A stretch of 7,270 nucleotides of DNA from Chloroflexota bacterium (GTDB lineage: Bacteria > Chloroflexota > Limnocylindria > Limnocylindrales > CSP1-4). This document shows positions 1 through 5,343 of the stretch, piece after piece. The stretch's first letter is position 1; each line of letters opens with the position of its first letter. Made by a program: the position numbers and the translations under genes. The notes under the pieces were generated by a model. That model had not been told where the DNA came from and made no database searches. It was given only the letters and a program-made list of their open reading frames with translations. The stretch is from positions 1 through 7,270 of the forward strand of contig JACDBP010000332.1 in assembly GCA_013694835.1 (NCBI GenBank), written 5' to 3'.

Positions 1-162
1 CCGCCTGGCTGTCCGACGCCACTTGGGTGTCCGACGCCACTTGGCTGTCCAACACCGCCTGGCTGTCCGACGCCACTTGGCTGTCCGACTCCACCTGGCT
101 GTCCGACTCCACCTGGCTGTCCGACGCCGCTGGGCTGTCCGACGCCGCTGGGCTGCCACCCC
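1..162 (-). repeat. 18-bp in-frame tandem repeat (minisatellite) in the protease tail
   Basis: Nine consecutive 18-bp units fill positions 1-162. On the plus strand a typical unit is ccgcctggctgtccgacg. Eight units are near-identical and the ninth (145-162) is degenerate. The array runs off the left edge, so the copy number is a minimum. Read on the minus strand, each unit encodes one G-V-G-Q-P-(S/G) hexapeptide; one unit has H in place of Q. Because 18 is divisible by three, gain or loss of units would change tail length without breaking the frame. Confidence 0.9.
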
Positions 163-1610
163 TGGGCCGGGGGCGCGCTGGGTGAACCGGGAATCGCCGG
201 TTGCCACGGCTTAGCGCCGGATACGCTCGGCTGTCCGTGGGCTCCGCCCGGTTGCCACGGCTGCGCGCCGAGAACGCCCGGCTGTCCGGGGGCTCCGCCC
301 GGCTGTCCCGGGGCTCCGCCCGGTTGCCACGGCGGGGCTCCGGGCACACCGCCTGGACCGGGTCCCGGCACGAAACCGGGCGTTACGATCGGCGGCGGCA
401 GGTCGGGGATCGCCCCCAGCTGAGCGCGAATGGCGCGGATGAGTCCGCGCTGACGCAGCAGATCCGGATGCTGCTCGTGGTCGACCCGCGTGCGGACCAT
501 CGCCAGGTTGATCTGCTCCCGCTGAAGCCGGCCCATCAGCTGTTCGGCCGCCGGACCCTTCCGGGCCCCCACCGCCTTGCGGGCGGCACGTCGGGACCGA
601 AGGTCGCTCAGCTGTCGTACCTCGTCGGACGAGAGCAGGTCGGTACCCGTCTCGCGGGCGGTCGCGTAGGCGAACCAGCGCGCCTCCCGTCTCTGGGCGA
701 GGTACACCAGGAACGCGAATGCCAGGAACATGGGGAGGCCCTTGACGGTCGCGGTGATGAACCAGTTGACCAGGCTCCCGTTGCCGACCAGGAAGCTGAA
801 GATGGGCGAGTTCCAGATGAAGTGGGCGAGCCAGGCGAGGCCGAACGCAGCGAGGCCGACCTGTACCCGTCGCGCGTAGGGCTGGTCGCGACGGCTGACG
901 AAATAGGCGAAGCCCATGCCCACCAGCCCCGTGTAGAGCACGTGGCCGTAGAGGCCGGCCGAGATGACGCGGACCCAGTACAGGTACAGGACCCCGCCGA
1001 TCTGGTCGTTCGCCTCAGACAGCCGCACGAAGTAGTGCAGGTCCTCGACCGCGGCGAAACCCAGCCCGATCACGGCGCCGTAGACGAAGCCGTCGAAGAC
1101 GTCGTCGAACTCGGCCCTTGCCACCAGGAACAGCACGACCACGCCCAGGCCCTTGAGGATCTCCTCCACCGACGGGCCGATGAGCGCCGGGCCCCAATCG
1201 CGTGCGAACTCGGGGCCTATCACCTTCTGGAGGATCTGAAGCCACGCGGTGTTGGTCATCCCCGAGAAGCCGATGGCCACGATGCCGCCCCACAGGAACG
1301 CCGCGACGAGCAGCGATAGCGGCTCCCGCTCGAAGAGGTCCAGCACGTAGATCGCGACCAGCAACGGCGCGACGTACAGGATCAGCAGGGGGATGGAAAA
1401 GAACCACGCCGTCGGGCGGACCTGGATGAACTCGAGCTCGCGGCCGAGCACGACGACGCCGGTGATCACGAGAAGGATCACGAAGAGCCAGAACGCCGGT
1501 TGCCGCCGCTGGATGAACGAGGCCTGGTAGCCCCATCGCGGCACGCTCACCGGCTGCGCGGGTTGCGGCTGGGGTGCATACCCGGGCGGCGTCGCGGTCG
1601 GCAGCGACAT
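1..1610 (-). CDS. PrsW-family intramembrane glutamic protease with a repetitive Pro/Gly/Gln tail (3' end beyond the left edge)
   Basis: This is a polytopic membrane protease of the PrsW/CAAX-protease superfamily. Known PrsW cleaves the anti-sigma factor RsiW inside or next to the membrane in Bacillus. The frame is open from ATG 1610-1608 to the window edge, giving 536 residues without a stop. About eight hydrophobic segments lie within residues 39-304. The family residues are all present: EEILK at 149-153 (EExxK), F185 and E189 followed by D190 (FxxxED), H223 in a membrane segment, and H263/N267 (HxxxN). Residues 305-400 are charged, helical and probably cytoplasmic. From about 405 onwards the chain is low-complexity: PGGAPGQP/PWQP repeats, then GVGQP(S/G) hexapeptides. 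The start is fixed by a one-base overlap with the stop of the upstream gene (TGATG), so translation is probably coupled. The family call is firm; the substrate is unknown, and the tail is unusual for the family. Confidence 0.9.
   Translation of the reverse strand, partial: MSLPTATPPGYAPQPQPAQPVSVPRWGYQASFIQRRQPAFWLFVILLVITGVVVLGRELEFIQVRPTAWFFSIPLLILYVAPLLVAIYVLDLFEREPLSLLVAAFLWGGIVAIGFSGMTNTAWLQILQKVIGPEFARDWGPALIGPSVEEILKGLGVVVLFLVARAEFDDVFDGFVYGAVIGLGFAAVEDLHYFVRLSEANDQIGGVLYLYWVRVISAGLYGHVLYTGLVGMGFAYFVSRRDQPYARRVQVGLAAFGLAWLAHFIWNSPIFSFLVGNGSLVNWFITATVKGLPMFLAFAFLVYLAQRREARWFAYATARETGTDLLSSDEVRQLSDLRSRRAARKAVGARKGPAAEQLMGRLQREQINLAMVRTRVDHEQHPDLLRQRGLIRAIRAQLGAIPDLPPPIVTPGFVPGPGPGGVPGAPPWQPGGAPGQPGGAPGQPGVLGAQPWQPGGAHGQPSVSGAKPWQPAIPGSPSAPPAQGWQPSGVGQPSGVGQPGGVGQPGGVGQPSGVGQPGGVGQPSGVGHPSGVGQPG
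200..345 (-). repeat. Degenerate 21-bp in-frame repeats encoding PGGAPGQ / PWQPGGA units
   Basis: A second repeat family lies inward of the 18-bp array in the same gene. The clearest 21-bp copies are 240-260, 291-311 and 312-332, all starting ggctccgcccgg; diverged copies lie between and around them. They encode Gly/Ala/Pro/Gln-rich heptapeptides, some with Trp (PWQP). The two unit lengths show that the tail grew by more than one round of local duplication. Confidence 0.75.
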
Positions 1611-2377
1611 CAGCGGGCAACCAGCGATTCGACCATCGCCTGGACCTGCTTCAGGAGCGGCTCGATCGACCCGCGCTGACCGCCGGCGTGCGCGAGGATG
1701 CCCGTCCCGGACGGGGACACGAACACGAACATCACGCCTTCCTGGACGTTGCCGTTCCGGTTGGTGCCCTGGTACTGCACACTGAGGCCGTTCAGGCCGG
1801 TCGTGCTGATCGGTGACGGCGGCGTTGACTGGAAGGCAGCCAGCTGTCCGGCAACGATGCCGCGGAACTGCTGCAGCAGGTCACTTGCGGAGCCACTGGT
1901 CGGCGCGGCCGTGGCGCGCAGCTCCATGAACACGTCGCCCTTCTGGATCGCGACCCCCGGCAGCTGGTCCGTGTAGCGCTGGGTCACCTGCCAGCCGGGG
2001 ACGAGCACGAACCGCACGTTGCCGGTCACCTCCACCGGAGCGCCGGGCAGACTCGGGCCCGTCGACGCACCGGGGAACGGCCGCGGACCCGGGACCGGGA
2101 TGGCGGCATTGATCAGCTGCGTGCCGAGCACCAGCGCCGCGATGATGGCAGCGACGATGAGGGTCGGCCGCCAGCCTGTCGGGTCCAGGCCGGCAAGGAC
2201 CGTTCGGGTCGTCGTGGTGAGGTTCTGGAGGGTCTCCCGGGCGACGTCGCCGGCGTCGGGCTCAGCCGGTATCGCCGACGCCGAGATAGCGCTACCGGCT
2301 ACGGGCGACGGCATCGGCTCGGGCGACGGCATCGGCTCGGGCGACGACTTGGGCTCGGGCGAGCGAGGTTCCGTCAT
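1610..2377 (-). CDS. Single-pass membrane protein with an extracytoplasmic domain, coupled to the PrsW protease
   Basis: This 255-residue protein is of unrecognised family. Residues 1-26 are a Pro/Ser/Glu segment built from SPEPMP-type repeats. Residues 27-70 form a polar segment, probably cytoplasmic. One transmembrane helix spans about 71-92 (TLIVAAIIAALVLGTQL), followed by a Pro/Gly linker at 93-116 and a folded domain at 117-255. That domain has a PGWQV beta segment near 127, a GLSVQYQG strand near 197, an MFVFV strand near 216 and a C-terminal helix at 237-255. The pattern resembles the alpha/beta PsbP/Mog1/LpqN-like folds, which is only a guess. The start is supported by GGGAGGA 3 bases upstream of ATG. 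The stop overlaps the protease start by one base. The inferred N-in/C-out single-pass topology is that of anti-sigma-factor PrsW substrates, but no zinc anti-sigma motif is visible in the cytoplasmic part. Confidence 0.85.
   Translation of the reverse strand: MTEPRSPEPKSSPEPMPSPEPMPSPVAGSAISASAIPAEPDAGDVARETLQNLTTTTRTVLAGLDPTGWRPTLIVAAIIAALVLGTQLINAAIPVPGPRPFPGASTGPSLPGAPVEVTGNVRFVLVPGWQVTQRYTDQLPGVAIQKGDVFMELRATAAPTSGSASDLLQQFRGIVAGQLAAFQSTPPSPISTTGLNGLSVQYQGTNRNGNVQEGVMFVFVSPSGTGILAHAGGQRGSIEPLLKQVQAMVESLVAR
2305..2358 (-). repeat. Three 18-bp in-frame repeats encoding the SPEPMP-type N-terminus
   Basis: Units at 2305-2322 and 2323-2340 are identical (gcgacggcatcggctcgg on the plus strand), and 2341-2358 is a third, diverged copy. 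They encode Pro-Glu-Pro hexapeptides at the N-terminus of the 255-residue membrane protein. The unit length matches the array in the neighbouring protease, though the sequence differs. Confidence 0.8.
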
Positions 2378-2514
2378 CGGTCCTCCCTGACGCGGACGTT
2401 GGGGGAGATCGCGGGCGAGACAGCTCGGGCATCTGTTCGTCGATCGACGGACTGGCCGCTCGGGCGCGCGCCGACTCTACCGCAACCCGCGGACCGCGAC
2501 GTCGCTAGCGACCG
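2378..2514 (-). promoter_or_regulatory. Leader region of the membrane protein / PrsW pair, with two perfect 12-bp palindromes
   Basis: This 137-base gap separates the 66-residue gene from the coupled pair, so it could hold a second promoter. Two perfect palindromes stand out: gtcgctagcgac at 2501-2512, just beyond the stop of the upstream gene, and cgtcgatcgacg at 2438-2449. A TAGAGT -10-like hexamer on the minus strand near 2475 lacks a convincing -35 partner. Short self-complementary words are common in GC-rich DNA, so the operator reading is tentative. Confidence 0.3.
2381..2387 (-). promoter_or_regulatory. Strong Shine-Dalgarno for the 255-residue gene
   Basis: The minus strand reads GGGAGGA, then three bases, then ATG at 2377-2375. 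This is the best ribosome-binding site in the window and fixes the start of the coupled two-gene unit. Confidence 0.75.
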
Positions 2515-2715
2515 TCATCGGGCGGGTGGTTCCGGGCGCTTGCCCAGCAATTCGACCGGGGGTTCCTCGATCCGGGCGATCTCGACCTCGATCGCGGCGA
2601 CCTCGGCGGCGATCTGCTCGTACGCATGCGTGCCGAGGGGAGTCGCGGCTCTTCGCTTCAGGGCATCGCGGTGGGCGTTCATCAAGCTGTCACGTGTCTC
2701 GGGTCGCTGCGTCAT
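2515..2715 (-). CDS. Small helical hypothetical protein (66 residues)
   Basis: The family is not recognised. The protein is charged and probably all helical. Residues 1-26 are Arg-rich, and residues 30-49 (including IAAEVAAIEVEIARIEE) have the heptad-like spacing of a short amphipathic or coiled-coil helix. A Pro-rich tail follows (PPVELLGKRPEPPAR). The frame stays open up to 2820, but ATG 2715-2713 is chosen because GGAG lies five bases upstream and because the upstream residues are compositionally unlike the rest. Third positions are mostly G or C, which supports a real gene. It lies 137 bases upstream of the membrane protein/PrsW pair on the same strand and could share its transcript. It is cytoplasmic, with no membrane segment and no cysteine. 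Confidence 0.7.
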   Translation of the reverse strand: MTQRPETRDSLMNAHRDALKRRAATPLGTHAYEQIAAEVAAIEVEIARIEEPPVELLGKRPEPPAR

Positions 2716-2850
2716 CCGATCTCCACGGTGCGGCCGGGCTGCCGGATCGAGCGTACGACAAGTGCGGACCTCCGACGCCGGTGCGATGGTGGATGGGGGG
2801 GGCCGTATCCTTCCGCCCACGGGGATGGCGACCGCTCGAGGACGGGACCG
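2716..2850. promoter_or_regulatory. Divergent intergenic region, presumed promoters for both directions
   Basis: This 135-base gap lies between the divergent starts at 2715 (minus) and 2851 (plus), so it should hold promoters for both. I could not pick a convincing -35/-10 pair on either strand. Visible details are a run of eight G at 2795-2802 and a GAGGA ribosome-binding site at 2838-2842 for the plus-strand gene. Confidence 0.4.
2838..2842 (+). promoter_or_regulatory. Shine-Dalgarno that decides a TTG start
   Basis: GAGGA sits eight bases before TTG 2851-2853. The first hydrophobic helix begins immediately after that codon, whereas upstream in-frame residues are Arg-rich and overlap the divergent gene antisense. 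TTG is therefore the best start. Confidence 0.6.
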
Positions 2851-3237
2851 TTGAGGTATCTCGCACTGGTCGTGGGCATCGCGATGATCGCGATCGGTGT
2901 GATCGTGGAGATCGGCCCGTTCCTGGCGTTCGGCGGCCCTGGATCCTTCACGTGCGGCGATGCCAGAGCCTGCGACTTCCTGGGACCCTTGCCGTTCTTC
3001 TTCGGTGGCGGCGTCGTGCTGATCGGGGTCGGGATCTTCGTCCTGGTCGTCGCCGCGTCGGCTTTCGCCCTGCGCAGCGCGACAGGCACTGCCGAGCGCT
3101 GGTCAAGGCTTGTCCGGAGGGATCGGTTCGGCTCGCACACCCACGACGGGTCGACGAGCGCAACCACCTGGCACGTCACATCCTCCGGCGAGCACCAGAT
3201 CCCGAACGAGCTGGCTCCGATGATCGACGCCTGCTGA
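2851..3237 (+). CDS. Two-helix membrane protein; N-terminal part of a probably frameshifted gene
   Basis: This 128-residue product is of unrecognised family. It has two transmembrane helices, about residues 2-28 (starting RYLALVVGIAMIAIG) and 45-74. They are joined by a short loop with Cys35 and Cys41, which could form a disulfide if the loop is outside. After residue 75 the chain is charged and ends abruptly at TGA 3235-3237. From 3130 to that stop only 3 of 35 codons end in A or T, so this frame is truly coding to its end. The following gene's frame, however, already looks coding from about 3213, before any start codon. Together with the layout of the intact paralogue at 3617-4615 (two helices, linker, C-terminal domain), this suggests that 2851-3620 was one gene of about 256 codons, broken by a -1 shift near 3205-3234. 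A sequencing or assembly error is equally possible. Confidence 0.7.
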   Translation: MRYLALVVGIAMIAIGVIVEIGPFLAFGGPGSFTCGDARACDFLGPLPFFFGGGVVLIGVGIFVLVVAASAFALRSATGTAERWSRLVRRDRFGSHTHDGSTSATTWHVTSSGEHQIPNELAPMIDAC

Positions 3238-3281
3238 GCGGCCTGCGCGCCAGCGGGCTGATCGGGCCTGACGCGGGCACG

Positions 3282-3620
3282 GTGACCACCATCGACCCGA
3301 CCACCGGGATGCCGATGGCGATCCCCCGGCCGCTCGACGCCCGGAGCGATGATGAGCGAGCGCGCGACCTGCGGGCCACGGGCACACTCGGGCGGATCAC
3401 GGTGCACGGCTTCCGCGAGCTGCCTGCGTCGGCTGCGGGGGGACAGCTCGTGGAGCTCCGACTGGAGGTTGCGCCCGAGGGACGACCGTCGTATCGCCTG
3501 CGCCACTTCGCGCTCGTCCCCCCTCGCTGGAAGCATCGCCTGGCAACAGGTGCCGGGCTCCCGGTCTGGGTGGACGCCGCCGATCCCTCGCGACTGCTCA
3601 TCGACTGGGAGCGAGCGTGA
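3282..3620 (+). CDS. C-terminal half of the split membrane gene, with the domain shared with the next gene
   Basis: In frame, the first usable start is GTG 3282 (then ATG 3309), giving 112 residues; neither has a clear Shine-Dalgarno. The codon pattern is already coding-like from about 3213, which argues that this is the second half of the gene beginning at 2851 and not a free gene. Residues 29-112 align without major gaps to the last 84 residues of the next protein. Shared positions include GRP, RH, LVP, RLA, LPV.VD and a final W.R. The domain is beta-rich and unrecognised; by layout (membrane helices followed by a small beta domain) it recalls DUF3592-type proteins, a weak analogy. Its stop overlaps the next start as GTGA, so translation is probably coupled. 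Confidence 0.6.
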   Translation: MTTIDPTTGMPMAIPRPLDARSDDERARDLRATGTLGRITVHGFRELPASAAGGQLVELRLEVAPEGRPSYRLRHFALVPPRWKHRLATGAGLPVWVDAADPSRLLIDWERA

Positions 3621-4615
3621 CCATCTTCCTGGTCCTCATGGCGTTGCTGTTCGCCGTCCCAGGGATCTCTCTCCTGGCAGCCAGCGGCAGCGATCGATCC
3701 ACCGGGCCGACGTTCCTGTTGGTCGGCGGCCTGTTCACGGTGATCGGCGCGGTGTTCCTGCTGGTGGCCTTCGCGTCCCTCCGGGCATCCGCACGACGGC
3801 GACGGATCACGGAGGGCGGCATCGCCGGCACGGACCTCGGGCCGCTGACGAGCGGCGCGGCCTTCGGCCAAGCGCCCGGCTGGGGCCAGGGTGAGCAGCC
3901 AGTTGCGTCGTTCGGTGTCCCGCCCGTGGTGACCAGCATGACGAGGACGACCATCGATGCCACGGGCGGCGGCGACCCGATCGCGGTGGTCTCGTTCGAC
4001 CAGCTCGATCAGACGACGCTCGACCGGATCAACCGCGTCCTCTACGAGCGGTCGCATGGGATGGCCGGCGCCGTGGGAGGCGGGGCTGCCGGGCCGGCCT
4101 TCCTGCCCGAGGCCCAGATGGCCGCAGAGGGGCGATCTATCGATGAGTTGCTCGATGCCATCGGTCGGGGGCAGGCTGGAGACTCGCGCGCGATCCCGAG
4201 CGTGACCGGTGCCGACGCCACCCGGTCGATCGGGTCCGCCGGGTCTACCGGGTCCCTCGACCCTGCCCCATCGGCCGGATCCGCGGGCCCTGCGGCAGGC
4301 GCTGGCGCGGGAGTCGGGGGCAGCACAGGCTTCGGCTTGCTCGACGCCAAGCAGGCCGAGCGTCTCGCGGTCGTCGGATACACCGGGCGGGCTACCGTGG
4401 AGTCGTTCCAGGACACCGGCGTCATGAGCGGCGATGAGCGGTTGCACGCGCTGCAGCTGACGGTCCGTGTCGACGGGCGTCCCGTGGAGCAGGTTCGTCA
4501 TGCGACGTTGGTCCCGCAGCGAGCCATCTCGCGCCTCGCGGTCGGCGCCACGCTGCCGGTCCGGGTCGACCCGCTGGATGCCTCGCAGCTCGTCGTGGAG
4601 TGGGACCGGGGGTAG
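3617..4615 (+). CDS. Two-helix membrane protein with a Gly/Ala/Ser linker and a C-terminal beta domain
   Basis: The 332-residue product is of unrecognised family and is the intact paralogue of the split gene just upstream. Helix 1 is about residues 2-22 (starting MTIFLVLMALLFAVPGISLL) and helix 2 about 31-54, followed by a basic stretch (ASARRRR, 57-63) that marks the cytoplasmic side. Residues 64-190 are polar, with a possible helix at 127-145. Residues 197-240 form a low-complexity Gly/Ala/Ser/Pro linker (SAGSTGS, AAGAGAGVGG). Residues 249-332 are the shared domain, with GRP at 287-289, RH at 294-295, LVP at 298-300 and a terminal VVEWDRG. The GTG start overlaps the upstream stop by four bases, so no separate ribosome-binding site is needed. 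The domain is probably cytoplasmic; its role is unknown. Confidence 0.85.
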   Translation: MTIFLVLMALLFAVPGISLLAASGSDRSTGPTFLLVGGLFTVIGAVFLLVAFASLRASARRRRITEGGIAGTDLGPLTSGAAFGQAPGWGQGEQPVASFGVPPVVTSMTRTTIDATGGGDPIAVVSFDQLDQTTLDRINRVLYERSHGMAGAVGGGAAGPAFLPEAQMAAEGRSIDELLDAIGRGQAGDSRAIPSVTGADATRSIGSAGSTGSLDPAPSAGSAGPAAGAGAGVGGSTGFGLLDAKQAERLAVVGYTGRATVESFQDTGVMSGDERLHALQLTVRVDGRPVEQVRHATLVPQRAISRLAVGATLPVRVDPLDASQLVVEWDRG

Positions 4616-4669
4616 GGCATCGGATGGTGACCACCCGCCGAATCGCCATGGGGAGTAGAATGTCTGCCT

Positions 4670-4686
4670 CCCCGGAACGCCCGGGG
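4670..4686 (+). repeat. Small GC hairpin in the cold-shock leader
   Basis: CCCCGG (4670-4675) and CCGGGG (4681-4686) are perfectly complementary around the loop AACGC. If transcription starts near 4668, this hairpin would sit at the very 5' end of the mRNA, where it could protect it from decay. Confidence 0.45.
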
Positions 4687-4706
4687 CCTCCCCGCTGGTC
4701 GATGGT

Positions 4707-4748
4707 TCTTCTCGAGCCGACCGCGCGCCGACAGTCTGTTCGAGAAGA
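4707..4748 (+). repeat. 9-bp perfect inverted repeat next to the cold-shock ribosome-binding site
   Basis: The arms tcttctcga (4707-4715) and tcgagaaga (4740-4748) are exact reverse complements separated by 24 bases; a U-G pair could extend the stem by one. The 3' arm ends four bases before the GAGG ribosome-binding site. A stem here could change access to that site with temperature, in the manner of cspA leaders; this is inferred only. Confidence 0.55.
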
Positions 4749-4761
4749 GACAGAGGTTGCC

Positions 4762-4965
4762 ATGGCATCCGGAACCATCAAGAAGATCGTGTCCGACCGC
4801 GGATTCGGCTTCATCACTGCCGAGGACGGCAAGGACTACTTCTTCCATCGGGACTCCGTGGAAGGCACGCTCGACTTCGATCGCCTCAACGGCGGCGAGT
4901 CGGTCACCTTCGACGTCGAGTCGAGCCCCAAGGGCCCGCGCGCGTCGCGGGTCAAGGCGGCCTGA
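4762..4965 (+). CDS. Cold-shock domain protein (CspA family)
   Basis: A 67-residue single-domain cold-shock protein with an OB-fold that binds single-stranded RNA and DNA and melts mRNA secondary structure in the cytoplasm. RNP1 is RGFGFI at 13-18 and RNP2 is DYFFHR at 25-30. The end (SPKGPRASRVKAA) matches the usual last strand (KGPxAxxV). The length is normal for the family. The classical start KWFN is replaced by KKIVSD (residues 7-12), so the first-strand tryptophan and phenylalanine are missing; such short variants (TIKK...GFGFI) occur in several phyla. ATG 4762 is set by GAGG five bases upstream and by the family's normal N-terminus, although the frame stays open to 4600. It lies in the same direction as the small CxCGW gene 11 bases downstream, and both probably end at the 5177-5212 terminator. 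Confidence 0.95.
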   Translation: MASGTIKKIVSDRGFGFITAEDGKDYFFHRDSVEGTLDFDRLNGGESVTFDVESSPKGPRASRVKAA

Positions 4966-4976
4966 CACCCAGACCG

Positions 4977-5159
4977 ATGGCTACCATCTCCAGGCCCTCC
5001 GCGGTGAACGAGCCCTTCAAGCACGTCATCGCGGAGTACAAGCACAAGGCGCAGACCGTCCTCTGCGTCTGTGGCTGGACCGGCAGCAGCGCGTCGATCG
5101 ACACGCGACCCTCCGAATGGAGCGGACACGTAGCCTCGACGAGGCCCAAGCGGACCTAG
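4977..5159 (+). CDS. 60-residue protein with a CxCGW motif, downstream of the cold-shock gene
   Basis: The family is not recognised. The product is small, basic at both ends and soluble. Its core is CVCGWTG at residues 30-36 (Cys30, Cys32, Trp34), then EWSGH with Trp48 and His51. Two cysteines spaced CxC plus a later histidine could form part of a metal site, perhaps completed by dimerisation; this is inference. Residues 12-27 (EPFKHVIAEYKHKAQT) look helical. Nearly all third codon positions are G or C, which supports a real gene despite the lack of a Shine-Dalgarno; translation may depend on ribosomes finishing the cold-shock gene 11 bases upstream. A terminator hairpin starts 17 bases after its stop, so the two genes appear to form one unit. 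Confidence 0.8.
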   Translation: MATISRPSAVNEPFKHVIAEYKHKAQTVLCVCGWTGSSASIDTRPSEWSGHVASTRPKRT

Positions 5160-5176
5160 CCGTACGCGGACACGAC

Positions 5177-5212
5177 GAACGCCCGTCTCGGGATCGACCC
5201 GGACGGGCGTTC
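5177..5212 (+). terminator. Rho-independent-like terminator of the cold-shock / CxCGW unit
   Basis: Perfect 11-bp arms GAACGCCCGTC (5177-5187) and GACGGGCGTTC (5202-5212) enclose a second 4-bp stem CGGG/CCCG around ATCGA, offset by a single unpaired T at 5188. The trailing T content is modest (tgattt at 5213-5218), so termination may be only partly intrinsic. The position just after the last gene of the unit fits. Confidence 0.8.
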
Positions 5213-5343
5213 TGATTTCCGTGAGATCGTGGCGGCTACGCCAGCGAGGCCGCGCCCGCCGCACCGGTTGCACCTCTCGATTCCAAGCCCCGGCGCCCGG
5301 CCCACGATGCATACTGCCCGCCTGAGCAACCGGTCGTGGCCCG
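5213..5343 (+). promoter_or_regulatory. Intergenic region upstream of the multi-pass membrane gene
   Basis: This 131-base gap should carry the promoter of the gene at 5344. The only candidate is a -10-like CATACT at 5310-5315 without a matching -35. It would give a leader of about 20 bases, and no Shine-Dalgarno is seen before ATG 5344. No RNA gene is recognisable here. Confidence 0.3.

Larger units (their letters stand above)
4616..4761 (+). promoter_or_regulatory. Promoter and structured 5' leader of the cold-shock gene
   Basis: A 146-base gap precedes the cold-shock gene. TAGAAT at 4656-4661 fits the TAnnnT -10 pattern; no good -35 is seen 17 bases upstream. It would start the transcript near 4668 and give a leader of about 94 bases, long leaders being typical of regulated csp mRNAs. 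The leader holds a GC hairpin (4670-4686) and a longer inverted repeat (4707-4748). The Shine-Dalgarno GAGG is at 4753-4756, five bases before ATG. Confidence 0.45.

Noticed and set aside
1..162. Direct repeats considered as a CRISPR array
   Set aside because: Units are contiguous 18-mers without spacers and stay in frame inside a coding region.
201..1319. Long plus-strand reading frame (372 codons) opposite the protease gene
   Set aside because: Its product is Arg/Asp/Glu/His-rich without hydrophobic or family pattern, while the minus strand here encodes all PrsW motifs.
1015..1620. Minus-strand frame of 201 codons overlapping the protease start
   Set aside because: An Arg/Ala/Pro-rich shadow of the true frame, which starts at 1610 and has the catalytic motifs.
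2795..2802. Run of eight G as a phase-variation tract
   Set aside because: It lies in an intergenic region with no defined promoter, and a run of this length is unremarkable in such GC-rich DNA.
2712..3536. Minus-strand frame of 274 codons opposite the split membrane gene
   Set aside because: Low-complexity Arg/Pro/Ser product without a ribosome-binding site; the plus strand has better codon pattern and membrane helices.
3176..4768. Minus-strand reading frame of 530 codons
   Set aside because: It is antisense to two well-supported plus-strand genes. Its composition (Arg, Gly, Ser, Pro, no fold pattern) is what an antisense frame of GC-rich coding DNA gives.
4952..5149. Minus-strand small frame with several cysteines
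   Set aside because: Antisense to the CxCGW gene, whose own frame has far better third-position G/C and sits in a clear unit with csp and a terminator.
5260..5300. ggttgcacctctcgattccaa, resembling part of a tRNA T-arm
   Set aside because: No acceptor stem, D-arm or anticodon arm could be built around it.
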